Shown piece by piece: positions 42,988 through 52,746 of a stretch of DNA of 64,000 nucleotides. The position numbers were made by a program, and so were the translations under genes. The notes under the pieces are model-generated. The model did not search any database. It saw nothing but the letters and a program-made list of their open reading frames with translations, and was not told the origin of the DNA. This DNA is from Sphingomonas sp. 32-66-10 (lineage in GTDB: Bacteria; Pseudomonadota; Alphaproteobacteria; Sphingomonadales; Sphingomonadaceae), in the NCBI GenBank assembly GCA_002280565.1, contig NCEF01000001.1:1-64000 (forward strand), given 5' to 3'. Position 1 is the stretch's first letter. Each line of letters opens with the position of its first letter.

Positions 42988-43764
42988 ATGCGACGGTTGA
43001 TGCGGTGGATCGGAATGGCGCTTGTCGTGCCGACGCTGGCGATGATGCCCGTTCAGGCACAGAGCATCCAGAAGGTCGATCCCGATACCGCCATCGACGC
43101 CGATCTCGACCGGCCGCAAACCGCCATTCCCGCACAGCCAGCACCACAAGACGAGCAGGTAGACCCCGGGGCACCTTATGAAGCGCCGCCCGCCGATGGG
43201 CAGCAGCCGACGCCCCCCGCTGGCCAGGCTCCGGCCCAGGAGAGCGCGCAGGCAGGTGGCTTGAGCAAGCCCGAAGCGCCGACGACGTTCGACCGCGTCC
43301 GCCTGGTCTCTGCGGCCGAAGGCGTGTTCGGCAAGGGTGCCACAGGTCTTGCCGCGCTGATCGAGGATATTCTGAAGGATCAGGGTGAGCCCAACGCTTA
43401 TATCGCCGGATCTGAAGGATCGGGCGCGGTGGTCGTCGGATTGCGCTACGGATCGGGCACGATGATTCATGCGGTCGAGGGCGAGCGCGACGTTTATTGG
43501 ACCGGGCCGTCGGTCGGCTTCGACATTGGCGGCGACGCCAACAAGGTGTTCGTGCTGGTCTACAACCTTTATGACAGCCAAGAGCTGTACAAGCGCTTCC
43601 CCGCCGGAGAGGGCCGACTCTATTTCATCGGCGGGTTCTCGGCCACCTATCTGCGGCGCGGCGATGTCGTGCTGATCCCGGTGCGGCTGGGCGTCGGTTG
43701 GCGCGCGGGGGCCAATGTCGGATATATGAAGTTCAGCGAAAAGCGCCGCTGGTTGCCGTTCTGA
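42988..43764 (+). CDS. eipA: EipA-like envelope integrity protein (DUF1134)
   Basis: A 258-residue exported protein: signal peptide to about residue 24 (PVQAQS), a Pro/Gln-rich disordered stretch to about residue 95, then the DUF1134 domain (GSGAVVVGLRYGSGTM, WTGPSVGFDIGGDANKVF, YLRRGDVVLIPVRLGVGWR). EipA in Brucella and Caulobacter is a periplasmic protein needed for envelope integrity. GGAGGG precedes the ATG. The linker is longer than in Brucella. Confidence 0.9.
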   Translation: MRRLMRWIGMALVVPTLAMMPVQAQSIQKVDPDTAIDADLDRPQTAIPAQPAPQDEQVDPGAPYEAPPADGQQPTPPAGQAPAQESAQAGGLSKPEAPTTFDRVRLVSAAEGVFGKGATGLAALIEDILKDQGEPNAYIAGSEGSGAVVVGLRYGSGTMIHAVEGERDVYWTGPSVGFDIGGDANKVFVLVYNLYDSQELYKRFPAGEGRLYFIGGFSATYLRRGDVVLIPVRLGVGWRAGANVGYMKFSEKRRWLPF

Positions 43765-43784
43765 TCGGCCTTCTATTCTGCCCT

Positions 43785-43804
43785 GCGCCCCGCTAGGCGG
43801 GGCG
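43785..43804 (+). promoter_or_regulatory. hairpin abutting the hisN start
   Basis: CGCCCCGC and GCGGGGCG form eight GC pairs around a TAG loop and end one base before the hisN ATG. It may close eipA transcription or hide the ribosome site of hisN. Confidence 0.4.
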
Positions 43805-43805
43805 A

Positions 43806-44588
43806 ATGCCAGTCACTCAAGCCGATATCGATCTCGCCCAGCGCCTTGCCGACGCGGCGGGCGCAGCGATCCGCCCCTATTTCCGCACCGAATATGGCCT
43901 TGAGACCAAGGACGATGCGTCGCCCGTCACGCTGGCCGACAAGGCGGCGGAGGCGGCAATGCGGCGGCTGATCGTTGCCGAACGCCCGATGGACGGCATC
44001 ATCGGGGAGGAAGAGGAAGAGCGCGCAGGGTCGAGCGGGCGGACCTGGGTGCTCGATCCGATCGACGGGACGCGCAGCTTCATCGTCGGGCGGCCGATCT
44101 TCGGCACGCTGATCGCGCTGCTGGAGGATGGCTGGCCGGTGCTGGGGATGATCGACCAGCCGATCATCGGCGAACGCTGGCTGGGCGTGACCGGGCGACA
44201 GACGCTGTTCAACGGCAAGCCAGCCGAATCGCGGACGTGCCGCGAGCTTTCGAAGGCGCTGCTCGCAACCACCTCCCCCGCCCTGTTCACCGACGGCCAG
44301 CTTCACGCATTCGAACATGTCGATGCGGCGGTGATGAGCACTGTCTTGGGCGGCGACTGCTATAATTACGGGCTGGTCGCGTCGGGGCATCTCGACCTGG
44401 TGATCGAGGCGGGGCTGAAGCTGCACGATTTTGCCGCGCTGGTGCCAGTGGTCGAGGGCGCGGGCGGGCGCATGTGCGACTGGCAGGGCGATCCGCTGCA
44501 CGCGGGCAGCAATGGGGAGGTGATCGCGGCGGGCGATCCGGCGCGAATCGAGGAAATCGTCGAGGCGCTTGCCTGTCGCGGGCATTGA
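43806..44588 (+). CDS. hisN: histidinol-phosphatase, inositol-monophosphatase type
   Basis: A 260-residue metal-dependent phosphatase with GEEEEERAG, WVLDPIDGTRSFIVG (metal-binding Asp pair) and GGDCYNYGLVASGHLDLVIE, the late IMPase motif. The GG(D)CY(N)Y form and length match HisN of actinobacteria and alphaproteobacteria, which dephosphorylates histidinol phosphate. hisZ lies elsewhere in the window, so his genes are scattered. Activity on other phosphates is possible. Confidence 0.82.
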   Translation: MPVTQADIDLAQRLADAAGAAIRPYFRTEYGLETKDDASPVTLADKAAEAAMRRLIVAERPMDGIIGEEEEERAGSSGRTWVLDPIDGTRSFIVGRPIFGTLIALLEDGWPVLGMIDQPIIGERWLGVTGRQTLFNGKPAESRTCRELSKALLATTSPALFTDGQLHAFEHVDAAVMSTVLGGDCYNYGLVASGHLDLVIEAGLKLHDFAALVPVVEGAGGRMCDWQGDPLHAGSNGEVIAAGDPARIEEIVEALACRGH

Positions 44589-44589
44589 G

Positions 44590-44961
44590 ATGCTGCGCCT
44601 GCACCGCGGCTATGCGCTTGCCGCAGTGATGCTGTTCGCGATCGAGGTCGTGATCGCGCTCTATGTTCGTGACCGTTTCGTGCGGCCGCATCTGGGCGAC
44701 ACGCTCGCGGTGCTGCTGGTCTATTGCGGGCTGCGTGCGGCCACCTGCATTGGGGCGCTTCCTGCAGCGGCCGCGGCATTCGGCGTCGCGGCGCTGGTCG
44801 AGCTGGGCCAATTGATCGGCATTCTCGACCTGCTCGGCTGGCGCGACAGCCCACTGGCACGCACGCTGCTGGGCACCGGATTCGATTGGAAGGATTTCCT
44901 GGCCTACGCCGCCGGGGCGGGCATCGCTTTGGTGGCCGAACGCATCCTCGGGCAGCGCTGA
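44590..44961 (+). CDS. DUF2809 membrane protein
   Basis: A 123-residue protein with four hydrophobic helices. RFVRPHLGDTLAVLLVYC and TGFDWKDFLAYAAG are the two conserved DUF2809 segments. Function unknown. ATG 44590 follows the hisN stop by one base, so it is co-translated. Confidence 0.85.
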   Translation: MLRLHRGYALAAVMLFAIEVVIALYVRDRFVRPHLGDTLAVLLVYCGLRAATCIGALPAAAAAFGVAALVELGQLIGILDLLGWRDSPLARTLLGTGFDWKDFLAYAAGAGIALVAERILGQR

Positions 44962-45111
44962 AGCTTTGGGGCGCGCGGCGCGGTGCCGCAGCCGGTTGCC
45001 AAACCGCCGCCAACCCGCTAAGCGCCCGCCTTTCCGCGATTCAGGAACGACCCGGCTAACAAGGGCTGCCGTGGCTGTTCGAGAATTCGTCGCGCGTAAA
45101 AGGAGACGAAA

Positions 45112-45315
45112 ATGCCCAAGATGAAGACCAAGAGCGGTGTGAAGAAGCGCTTCAAATTCACCGCAACGGGCAAGGTGAAGCACGGCGTCGCCGGCAAGCG
45201 TCACCGCCTGAGCAGCCATAACGCGAAATATATTCGCACCAACCGCGGCACGTCGGTCCTGTCCGAAGCTGATGCCGGCCATGTGCGCCTCTGGGCGCCC
45301 TACGGCCTCAAGTAA
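45112..45315 (+). CDS. rpmI: 50S ribosomal protein L35
   Basis: A 67-residue basic protein with the L35 pattern: [28 protein letters not shown]. The length is typical. AAAAGGAG lies upstream. It is followed by rplT after 13 bases; infC is not next to it. Confidence 0.98.
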   Translation: MPKMKTKSGVKKRFKFTATGKVKHGVAGKRHRLSSHNAKYIRTNRGTSVLSEADAGHVRLWAPYGLK

Positions 45316-45328
45316 GGAGTAGCAGACC

Positions 45329-45694
45329 ATGGCACGTGTCAAACGTGGTGTAACCACCAAGGCGAAGCACAAGCGGATATTGGATCAGGCGAAGGGCTAT
45401 TATGGCCGTCGCAAGAACACCATCCGCATTGCGCGCCAGGCCGTCGAAAAGGCCGGCCAATACGCCTATCGCGACCGCAAGGTTAAGAAGCGCAGCTTCC
45501 GCGCCCTGTGGATCCAGCGCATCAACGCCGGCGTCCGCGCCGAAGGCCTGACCTATTCGCAGTTCATGCACGGGCTGAAGCTCGCCGGCATCGAACTGGA
45601 CCGGAAGGTCCTGGCCGACATCGCAATGCACGAGGGTGACGCGTTTACCGCCATCATCGCGCAGGCGAAGGCGGCTCTGCCCCAGGCCGCCTGA
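45329..45694 (+). CDS. rplT: 50S ribosomal protein L20
   Basis: A 121-residue protein: [36 protein letters not shown] and [10 protein letters not shown] are classic L20 segments. It binds 23S rRNA early in 50S assembly. It ends the operon; a terminator follows at 45719. Confidence 0.98.
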   Translation: MARVKRGVTTKAKHKRILDQAKGYYGRRKNTIRIARQAVEKAGQYAYRDRKVKKRSFRALWIQRINAGVRAEGLTYSQFMHGLKLAGIELDRKVLADIAMHEGDAFTAIIAQAKAALPQAA

Positions 45695-45718
45695 GGCAGC
45701 CTGTAGCGACCGAATATG

Positions 45719-45752
45719 GGGCGCCGGTGGACCATCCACCGGCGCCCTTTTT
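45719..45752 (+). terminator. intrinsic terminator of rpmI-rplT
   Basis: GGGCGCCGGTGGA and its complement form a 13-pair stem around CCA, followed directly by five T. A textbook Rho-independent terminator. Confidence 0.92.
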
Positions 45753-45775
45753 CTTGACCCGGAAGGCATCGCGAG

Positions 45776-46399
45776 ATGACGCTCCAGACCTGGTGGCTGT
45801 ATGTCACCGCCGTGTTCCTGATCTCCGCGACGCCGGGGCCGAACATGCTCCACGTCATGGTGCAGAGCATCCATCATGGCGCACGCCGGTCGGTCGCCTC
45901 GATGCTGGGGCTGATGACCGCCAATATGGTGTGCCTGCTTGCCTCGGCGGCTGGGCTGGGTGCGTTGCTCAAGGCGTCGCCGATGCTGTTCGATGCGCTG
46001 CGCTATGCCGGGGTCGGCTATCTCGTCTGGCTGGGGATCAAGGCGTGGCGGGCGCCGGTCGCGGGCGGCGAGGGCGAGGCGGACAAGCCCGCCCCGCCCT
46101 CGCTGGTCGCGATGTTCGGCGCGGGGCTCGGAACCGGTTTTTCCAATCCCAAGCTGATCATCTTTGCCGCCGCACTATTTCCGCAGTTCATCAACACCAA
46201 CGCGCCCTTTGCGCCCCAGCTCGCTATCCTGATCGCCAGCTTTGCGGTGATCGAGGCATTCTGGTTCAGCATGTACGCACTGGGCGGCCGCTCGCTCGCC
46301 GCGTGGCTCGCGCCGGCCAACCGCCAGCGGCTGTTCAACCGTGTGACCGGCGGCGTGTTCATCGCGTTCGGGGTTGCTTTGCTGGGTGGCCGGGCTTGA
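45776..46399 (+). CDS. LysE/RhtB-family amino-acid exporter
   Basis: A 207-residue inner-membrane protein with six helices. FLISATPGPNMLHVMVQS is the LysE signature, and GFSNPKLIIFAAALFPQF follows in helix 4. The family exports amino acids such as threonine or homoserine; the substrate is not defined. Confidence 0.9.
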   Translation: MTLQTWWLYVTAVFLISATPGPNMLHVMVQSIHHGARRSVASMLGLMTANMVCLLASAAGLGALLKASPMLFDALRYAGVGYLVWLGIKAWRAPVAGGEGEADKPAPPSLVAMFGAGLGTGFSNPKLIIFAAALFPQFINTNAPFAPQLAILIASFAVIEAFWFSMYALGGRSLAAWLAPANRQRLFNRVTGGVFIAFGVALLGGRA

Positions 46400-46450
46400 C
46401 CTTCGCGCTCGTCTGCGGTTCGGGCCACTAGACCAATGAACGGAATTGTG

Positions 46451-47539
46451 ATGACCGATCTCGACCAACTGAAGGCCGACCTTCTCGCCGCAATCGATGC
46501 GGCCACCGGCGTCGATGCGCTGGAGGCGGTGCGCGTCCATGCGCTCGGCAAGCAGGGCGCCGTGACCGGCCTGCTCAAGACGCTGGGCGGCATGAGCCCC
46601 GAGGAGCGGCAGGAAACCGGCCCGCGCATCCACAGCCTGCGCGAAGCGGTGACCGAGGCGATCGCGGCGCGCAAGGGGAGCCTCGAGGGCGCGGCACTTG
46701 AGGCGAAGCTGGCAAGCGAGACGCTCGACATGACGCTGCCGGTCGATGGCGTGCCCACTGGCACGGTCCATCCGATCAGCCAGGTCATGGACGAGCTTGC
46801 CGAAATCTTCGCCGATATGGGCTTTGCCGTCGCGACCGGGCCGGAGATCGAGGACGACTGGCACAATTTCACCGCGCTCAACATTCCCGAGTCGCATCCC
46901 GCACGCGCGATGCACGACACCTTCTACTTGGCGGGCGAGCATGAGCGGCCGATGGTGCTGCGCACGCACACCAGCCCCGTGCAGATCCGCACGATGACGT
47001 CGACGCCCCCGCCAATCCGCATCATCGCGCCCGGCCGCGTCTATCGCAGCGACAGCGACGCGACCCACACGCCGATGTTCCACCAGATCGAAGGCCTAGT
47101 GATCGACAAGGGCATCACGCTGGGCCACCTCAAATGGACGCTGGAGACCTTCCTCAAGGCCTATTTCGAGCGTGACGACATCGTGCTGCGGCTGCGCCCG
47201 AGCTATTTCCCGTTCACCGAGCCGAGCGCCGAAGTCGATGTTGGTTTCACGTGGATCAATGGCAGGCGCGTGATCGGCGGATCGGGCGATGCCGAGGGTG
47301 GCGGCTGGATGGAGGTGCTGGGCAGCGGCATGGTCCATCGTCGCGTGATCGAAGCGTGCGGGCTGGACCCCGATGAATGGCAGGGCTTTGCCTTTGGCAC
47401 CGGGGTCGATCGGCTGGCGATGCTCAAATATGGGATGGATGATTTGCGCGCATTCTTCGACGGCGACCTGCGCTGGCTGAAGCATTACGGCTTCTCGGCG
47501 CTCGACGTGCCCACGCTTTCGGGGGGAGTCGGCGCATGA
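46451..47539 (+). CDS. pheS: phenylalanyl-tRNA synthetase alpha subunit
   Basis: A 362-residue class II synthetase subunit with an N-terminal coiled coil (to about residue 90), [19 protein letters not shown], the motif-2 region [20 protein letters not shown] and motif 3 [14 protein letters not shown]. It charges tRNA-Phe together with PheT. An ATG five codons upstream (46436) is also possible. The stop overlaps the pheT ATG (ATGA). Confidence 0.97.
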   Translation: MTDLDQLKADLLAAIDAATGVDALEAVRVHALGKQGAVTGLLKTLGGMSPEERQETGPRIHSLREAVTEAIAARKGSLEGAALEAKLASETLDMTLPVDGVPTGTVHPISQVMDELAEIFADMGFAVATGPEIEDDWHNFTALNIPESHPARAMHDTFYLAGEHERPMVLRTHTSPVQIRTMTSTPPPIRIIAPGRVYRSDSDATHTPMFHQIEGLVIDKGITLGHLKWTLETFLKAYFERDDIVLRLRPSYFPFTEPSAEVDVGFTWINGRRVIGGSGDAEGGGWMEVLGSGMVHRRVIEACGLDPDEWQGFAFGTGVDRLAMLKYGMDDLRAFFDGDLRWLKHYGFSALDVPTLSGGVGA

Positions 47540-49947
47540 AGTTCACGCTGAGCTGGCTCAAGGAGCATCTCGACACCGATGCCGATCTGACCGCGATCCT
47601 CGATGCCCTGAACCGCATCGGTCACGAGGTTGAGGGCGTGGAGAATCCCGGCGCGGCGCTGGCGGCGTTCAAGGTCGCACGCGTGCTGACGGCCGAGCGG
47701 CACCCGCAGGCGGACAAGCTGCAGGTGCTGACCGTCGATGCCGGGGACGGCGAGCCGCTGCAGATCGTGTGCGGCGCGCCCAATGCCCGTGCGGGACTGG
47801 TCGGCGTGCTCGGCCTGCCCGGCGCGACCGTGCCCGCCAATGGCATGGTGCTGAAGGTCGCAGCGGTGCGCGGCGTCGAATCGAACGGCATGATGTGTTC
47901 CAGCCGCGAGCTCGAGCTGGGCGACGATCATGACGGCATCATCGAACTGCCCGAAGATGCGCCGATCGGCACGCCCTTCCCCGACTATGCCGGCCTCGAC
48001 GATCCGGTGATCGACGTATCGATCACGCCCAACCGTCAGGATTGCATGGGCGTGCGCGGCATCGCCCGCGATCTCGCCGCTGCGGGCCTTGGCACGTTGA
48101 AGCCGCTCGATGCCACCCCGGTGGCGACCAGCGGCGCGGGGCCGGAGGTGCAGATCGAGGCACCCGAGGGCTGCCCCGCCTATTTCGGCCAGACCGTCAG
48201 CGGCGTCACCAACGGCGCCGCGCCCGAGTGGATGCAGCGCCGGTTGAAGGCGATCGGCCAGCGCCCGATCAGCGCGCTGGTCGACATCACCAACTATGTG
48301 ATGATCGACTTGGGCCGCCCGCTCCACGTCTATGACAAGGCGAAGCTCAGCGGTGCGCTGACCGTGCGCAAAGCCAAGCCCGGCGAGCAGGTGCTGGCGC
48401 TCAACGAAAAGACCTACACGCTCGACGCGACGATCACCGTGATCGCGGACGACAATGGCGTCCATGACATCGGCGGCATCATGGGCGGCGAAGATACTGG
48501 CGTGTCGGAAACGACCACCGACGTCGTGATCGAATGCGCCTATTTCGAGCCGGAGGCGATTGCGCGGGCCGGGCAGAAGCTGCTGCTGACCAGTGACGCG
48601 CGCACCCGGTTCGAGCGCGGCGTGGACCCCGCGTTCCTCGAGGACGGCATCGCCATCGCGGCGCGGCTGGTGACGCAGCTTTGCGGTGGCATCGCGAGCG
48701 AGGTGACGCGCGCGGGCAGCGTTCCGCGTGTCGGCATCACCACCGGCTATGACCCGACGCTGGCCGAGACGCTGGGCGGCCTGGCGATCCCGGCGGAGCG
48801 GCAGCGCGACATCCTCGAATCGCTTGGCTTCACCGTCCAGCCGCTCGACGCCAATGGCGACCCGTGCGAGCTGGACGATGCGTGCGACGGCTTCCGCGTC
48901 ACCGCGCCGAGCTGGCGGCGCGATGTCGATGGCCCCGCCGATCTGGTCGAGGAAGTGATCCGGATCGAGGGGATCGACAAGGTCCCCTCCACCCCCCTGC
49001 CCCGCGCCCCCGGCGTCGCCAAGCCGACCGCGACGCCCGAGCAGAAGCTGGAGCGCCGCATTCGCCGCACCGCCGCCGCGCGCGGCCTCAACGAAGCGGT
49101 GACGTGGAGCTTCATCTCCGAGAGCGAGGCCGCAGCGGTCGGTGGCGGCGCATGGACGCTCGCCAACCCGATCAGTGAGGACCTGAAGGTCATGCGTCCC
49201 TCGTTGCTACCCGGCCTGATGATGGCGGCGGCGCGCAATGTGAAGCGCGGCGCCACCAGCGTGCGCCTGTTCGAACTCGGTCGCCGCTATCTGGCCGATG
49301 GTGAGAAGCTGACCCTCACCGTGCTGCTGGCGGGCGACCGCAGCCCGCGCGGCTGGGCGAACGGCAAGGCGCAGCCCTTCGGCGCGTTTGACGCCAAGGG
49401 TGAAGCGCTGGCGCTGCTCGAAGCCGCCGGAGCGCCGGTCGCCAACCTTCAGGTCATGGGTGAAGCGGGCGCGGCCTGGCATCCCGGCCAGTCGGCGACG
49501 CTGCGGCTGGGGCCGAAGACCGTGCTCGCCGCGTTCGGTATGCTCCACCCGAGCCTGACCAAGAAATTCGACCTCGACGGCCCGGTCGCCGCGGTCGAGA
49601 TTTTCCTCGACGCGATCCCCGCCAAGCGCGCGACTGGCTTCGCACGCCCGGCCTACACGCCCCCGGCGTTGCAGGCAGTGACGCGCGACTTCGCGTTCAT
49701 CGTGCCGAGCACGCTGGCGGCGGGCGATCTTGTCCGCGCGGTCAAGGGTGCGGACAAGGCGGTGATCACCGATGCGCGGCTGTTCGACCTGTTCACCGGC
49801 GCGGGCGTCGAGGACGGCAAGAAGAGCCTCGCCGTCGAAGTCACGCTGCAACCCGGCGAGAAGAGCTTCACCGATGCCGAGATCAAGGCGGTGGCCGACA
49901 AGGTCGTCGCGGCGGCAGCAAAGCTGGGCGCGAGCCTGCGGGGGTGA
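47536..49947 (+). CDS. pheT: phenylalanyl-tRNA synthetase beta subunit
   Basis: An 803-residue protein of usual length: tRNA-binding OB domain (about 40-150, [15 protein letters not shown]), B3/B4 editing domain with [21 protein letters not shown]5 domain (about 405-480), catalytic-like core and the C-terminal anticodon-binding FDX domain ([10 protein letters not shown]). It forms the alpha2-beta2 enzyme with PheS. Confidence 0.97.
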   Translation: MKFTLSWLKEHLDTDADLTAILDALNRIGHEVEGVENPGAALAAFKVARVLTAERHPQADKLQVLTVDAGDGEPLQIVCGAPNARAGLVGVLGLPGATVPANGMVLKVAAVRGVESNGMMCSSRELELGDDHDGIIELPEDAPIGTPFPDYAGLDDPVIDVSITPNRQDCMGVRGIARDLAAAGLGTLKPLDATPVATSGAGPEVQIEAPEGCPAYFGQTVSGVTNGAAPEWMQRRLKAIGQRPISALVDITNYVMIDLGRPLHVYDKAKLSGALTVRKAKPGEQVLALNEKTYTLDATITVIADDNGVHDIGGIMGGEDTGVSETTTDVVIECAYFEPEAIARAGQKLLLTSDARTRFERGVDPAFLEDGIAIAARLVTQLCGGIASEVTRAGSVPRVGITTGYDPTLAETLGGLAIPAERQRDILESLGFTVQPLDANGDPCELDDACDGFRVTAPSWRRDVDGPADLVEEVIRIEGIDKVPSTPLPRAPGVAKPTATPEQKLERRIRRTAAARGLNEAVTWSFISESEAAAVGGGAWTLANPISEDLKVMRPSLLPGLMMAAARNVKRGATSVRLFELGRRYLADGEKLTLTVLLAGDRSPRGWANGKAQPFGAFDAKGEALALLEAAGAPVANLQVMGEAGAAWHPGQSATLRLGPKTVLAAFGMLHPSLTKKFDLDGPVAAVEIFLDAIPAKRATGFARPAYTPPALQAVTRDFAFIVPSTLAAGDLVRAVKGADKAVITDARLFDLFTGAGVEDGKKSLAVEVTLQPGEKSFTDAEIKAVADKVVAAAAKLGASLRG

Positions 49948-49958
49948 ACCTCTTTTTG

Positions 49959-50063
49959 GTCACCCCGGCCTTGTGCCGGGGTCCACTCCGCCGCTAGCGC
50001 AACGCTCGAACCGACAGGGTCGCGCGTGCGGCCCGGTGGACCCCGGCACAGGGCCGGGGTGAC
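49959..50063. repeat. REP-like inverted repeat, copy 1
   Basis: Two 28-base arms (49959-49986 and 50036-50063) are complementary with one mismatch. Each arm is itself a small palindrome around CCCCGGC..GCCGGGG. The same unit recurs at 60782-60886 and, in shorter form, at 59111-59179. Its role may be message end protection; such repeats are common in sphingomonads. Confidence 0.75.
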
Positions 50064-50080
50064 GAGCAAGGAGTAAGCCC

Positions 50081-50818
50081 ATGCCAACCGTACTCATCAC
50101 CGGCGCGACTGCAGGGATTGGCGAAGCGGCGGTGCATGCCTTTGCCGATTCGGGCTGGCATGTCGTGGCCACCGGACGCCGCGCGGACCGGCTCGCGGCG
50201 CTCAGGAGCGACACCGTCCACACGCTGGAATTCGACATTCGCGACGAGGCGGCACGCGATGCGGCGCTCGCGTCGCTGCCCGAACCCTTCGCCAACATCG
50301 ACCTGCTGATCAACAATGCCGGGCTCGCCCGAGGCCTCGAGAAGGCGCAGCAGGCCGATCTCGATAACTGGAAGACGATGGTCGACACCAACGTCACCGC
50401 GATGATGTCGATCACGCACAAGCTGCTGCCGATGCTGATCGAACGGCGCGGCGCGATCATCAATCTCGGCTCGGTCGCGGGCAGCTATGTCTACCCCGCG
50501 GGCAATGTCTATGCCGGGACCAAGGCGTTCGTGAACCATTTCAGCCTCGCACTGCGCGCCGATCTGCATGGCACCGGCGTGCGTGTCACCTCGATCGAGC
50601 CGGGCATGGTCGAGACCGAGTTCATGACCGTGCGCACCGGCGGCGACAGGCAAGCGTCGGACCGCCTGTACGCCGGGGTGAACCCGATGACGGCGGAGGA
50701 TATCGCCGAGACGCTGTTGTGGGTCGCGACGCTGCCGCCGCATCTCAATATCAACCGGCTGGAGCTGATGCCGGTCAACCAGGATTTCGCCGGTTTCGCG
50801 GTGCATCGCGAAGGATAG
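50081..50818 (+). CDS. SDR-family oxidoreductase (YdfG-like)
   Basis: A 245-residue classical SDR with TGATAGIGEAA, TGRRADRL (NADP-binding Arg pair), NNAGLARG, LGSVAGSY with the Ser, and YAGTKAFV with the catalytic Tyr/Lys. NNAGLA.G and the C-terminal LPPHLNINRLELMP match YdfG-type 3-hydroxy acid (serine/allo-threonine) dehydrogenases. AAGGAG precedes the ATG; the REP element lies just upstream. Confidence 0.9.
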   Translation: MPTVLITGATAGIGEAAVHAFADSGWHVVATGRRADRLAALRSDTVHTLEFDIRDEAARDAALASLPEPFANIDLLINNAGLARGLEKAQQADLDNWKTMVDTNVTAMMSITHKLLPMLIERRGAIINLGSVAGSYVYPAGNVYAGTKAFVNHFSLALRADLHGTGVRVTSIEPGMVETEFMTVRTGGDRQASDRLYAGVNPMTAEDIAETLLWVATLPPHLNINRLELMPVNQDFAGFAVHREG

Positions 50819-50897
50819 CAAGCGTCCCGTGACGGGATCACCCCCGCCACCCCCCTTGCCATCGCGGCGTTAACCAATAGCCTGTCTGCGGGGGGAC

Positions 50898-51725
50898 ATG
50901 CGGGTGGAGTCGATCGATCCCGGCAATGCATGCGCGGCATTCGGCGAGGACGACCTCGTCGAACTGCTCGCCATTGCCGAATATCATGAGGATGCGGGAA
51001 GCGTGCTGATGAACCTCGCCAAACAGGCGGGGAAGCAGGCCGACAACGTCATCGAGTGGCTGCCCGACGATTGGGAAGCCAAGCTGCAGGGGATGCTCGA
51101 TCTGGCGCTGCGCCAGAGCTATGCCTTCGCCTTCCGCACCAACAAGGCGAACCGCCGTGCCGCTGGCGACACGCGGCCGGTGAAGAACAGCGAGGGGTTT
51201 CACCGCTTTGCCGCCGGGTTCACGGGCGCACTCGGCGGTCTGGGCGGGGTCGGCACGACGCTGGCCGATCTTGCCGTCACCACCACGCTGATCCTGCGTT
51301 CGATCCAGCAGATCGCGGCGCATTATGGCGAGGATATCGACGATCCGGACGTGCGGGCGCAGTGCATCGCGGTGTTCGGCCTTGGTGGTCCGCTCAGCGA
51401 CGATGATGCGACCGATACCGGGCTGTGGGCCGGGCGCATCGCGCTCAGCCACCAGTCGATCTCGGGCGTGATCGGCGCGGTGGTACCGCGGATGGGGCGA
51501 ACGATGGGCCAGACGCTCGCCGCACGCGCCGCACCGGTGGTGAGCGCGGCGGCGGCGGCGGCGATCAACACCGTCTTCACCCGCTATTATCAGAAGATGG
51601 CGCACGTCCATTTCCGCCTGCGCCGGATCGAGCGCCGCTATTCGCGTGACCAAGTGATGGCGTGTTTCGAGCGGATTGTGCTGTTGGAGCGCGAACGCCG
51701 CAAGTCGCGCAAACGGAACGGCTGA
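50898..51725 (+). CDS. EcsC-family protein
   Basis: A 275-residue protein with the EcsC pattern: an Ala/Gly-rich middle with hydrophobic helices (AAGFTGALGGLGGVGTTLAD, TTLILRSIQQIAAHYGED), and VIGAVVPRMG and INTVFTRYYQKMA near the end. The function of EcsC in proteobacteria is unknown; it is probably membrane-associated. Confidence 0.85.
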   Translation: MRVESIDPGNACAAFGEDDLVELLAIAEYHEDAGSVLMNLAKQAGKQADNVIEWLPDDWEAKLQGMLDLALRQSYAFAFRTNKANRRAAGDTRPVKNSEGFHRFAAGFTGALGGLGGVGTTLADLAVTTTLILRSIQQIAAHYGEDIDDPDVRAQCIAVFGLGGPLSDDDATDTGLWAGRIALSHQSISGVIGAVVPRMGRTMGQTLAARAAPVVSAAAAAAINTVFTRYYQKMAHVHFRLRRIERRYSRDQVMACFERIVLLERERRKSRKRNG

Positions 51726-51761
51726 ACGCGGCGGACCGGGGATCGGACCGCCGCGCCGATT

Positions 51762-52592
51762 TCACGCCTCGATAAAGGCGAGCAGATCGGCGTTCACCAC
51801 CTCCGGGTGCGTCGCGCACATGCCGTGGGGCAGGCCGGGATAGGTTTTGAGCGTCCCGTGCTTCAGCAACGCGATCGCCTTCAGCGCCGAATCATGGATC
51901 GGCACGATCTGATCGTCCTCGCCATGCATCACCAGCACTGGGATATCGAGCGCCTTCAGATCCTCGGTAAAATCGGTCTCGCTGAAGGCCTTGATGCAAT
52001 CGTAATGCGCCTTGGCACCACCCATCATTCCCTGACGCCACCAATTGTCGATCAGCCCCTGGCTGACCGCAGCGCCGTCGCGGTTGAAGCCGAAGAACGG
52101 CCCGGTCGGAATATCGCGGAAAAACTGCGCGCGATTGGCGAGCAGCGCGTCGCGAAATCCGTCGAAAACGGCGATCGGCAATCCTTCGGGATTGCTGTCT
52201 TTTTGCACCATCACCGGGGGGACGGCGCCGATGATCACCGCCTTGGCGATCCGTCCCGGCTCGGCGCGCGCGGCATAGCGGACCACTTCTCCTCCGCCGG
52301 TCGAATGGCCGATATGGATCGCGCCCTTGAGGTCGAGCGCGGCGGCAAGGGCGACGACATCGGCGGCATAGCTGTCCATCTCGTTGCCCGTGTCGGTCTG
52401 GCTCGACCGGCCATGGCCGCGACGGTCGTGCGCGATCACGCGATAGCCGCGATGCAGGAAGAACAGCATCTGATTGTCCCAGTCGTCCGCGCTGAGCGGC
52501 CAGCCATGGTGGAAGACGATCGGGGTGGCGTCCTTCAGCCCCCAGTCCTTGTAGAAAATCTCGGTGCCGTCGCTGGTGGTGATGGTGCTCAT
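51762..52592 (-). CDS. alpha/beta hydrolase (non-haem chloroperoxidase-like)
   Basis: A 276-residue hydrolase with FHHGWPLSADDWDNQM, HDRRGHGRSSQ, the nucleophile elbow GHSTGGGEV (Ser), the acid Asp in VMHGEDDQIVP and the catalytic His in YPGLPHGMC. The HHGWPLSADDWD and GHSTGGGE segments mark the cofactor-free haloperoxidase/arylesterase group. The natural substrate is unknown. ATG 52592 was chosen for the domain start. Confidence 0.9.
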   Translation of the reverse strand: MSTITTSDGTEIFYKDWGLKDATPIVFHHGWPLSADDWDNQMLFFLHRGYRVIAHDRRGHGRSSQTDTGNEMDSYAADVVALAAALDLKGAIHIGHSTGGGEVVRYAARAEPGRIAKAVIIGAVPPVMVQKDSNPEGLPIAVFDGFRDALLANRAQFFRDIPTGPFFGFNRDGAAVSQGLIDNWWRQGMMGGAKAHYDCIKAFSETDFTEDLKALDIPVLVMHGEDDQIVPIHDSALKAIALLKHGTLKTYPGLPHGMCATHPEVVNADLLAFIEA

Positions 52593-52746
52593 GGCTCGCA
52601 TCCTTTGGCTGGGACGCCGCGCGGGAAACGGGGCGTACGCCCAACCTGACACCGGTCGCCGAGTCGTGACAGTGCAAGCTGCGCAAGCGAGCGTTTCGCA
52701 AATCGCGCCCGTGGATTCATCGCGCACTTGCCGCTAGAGGGCCGCG

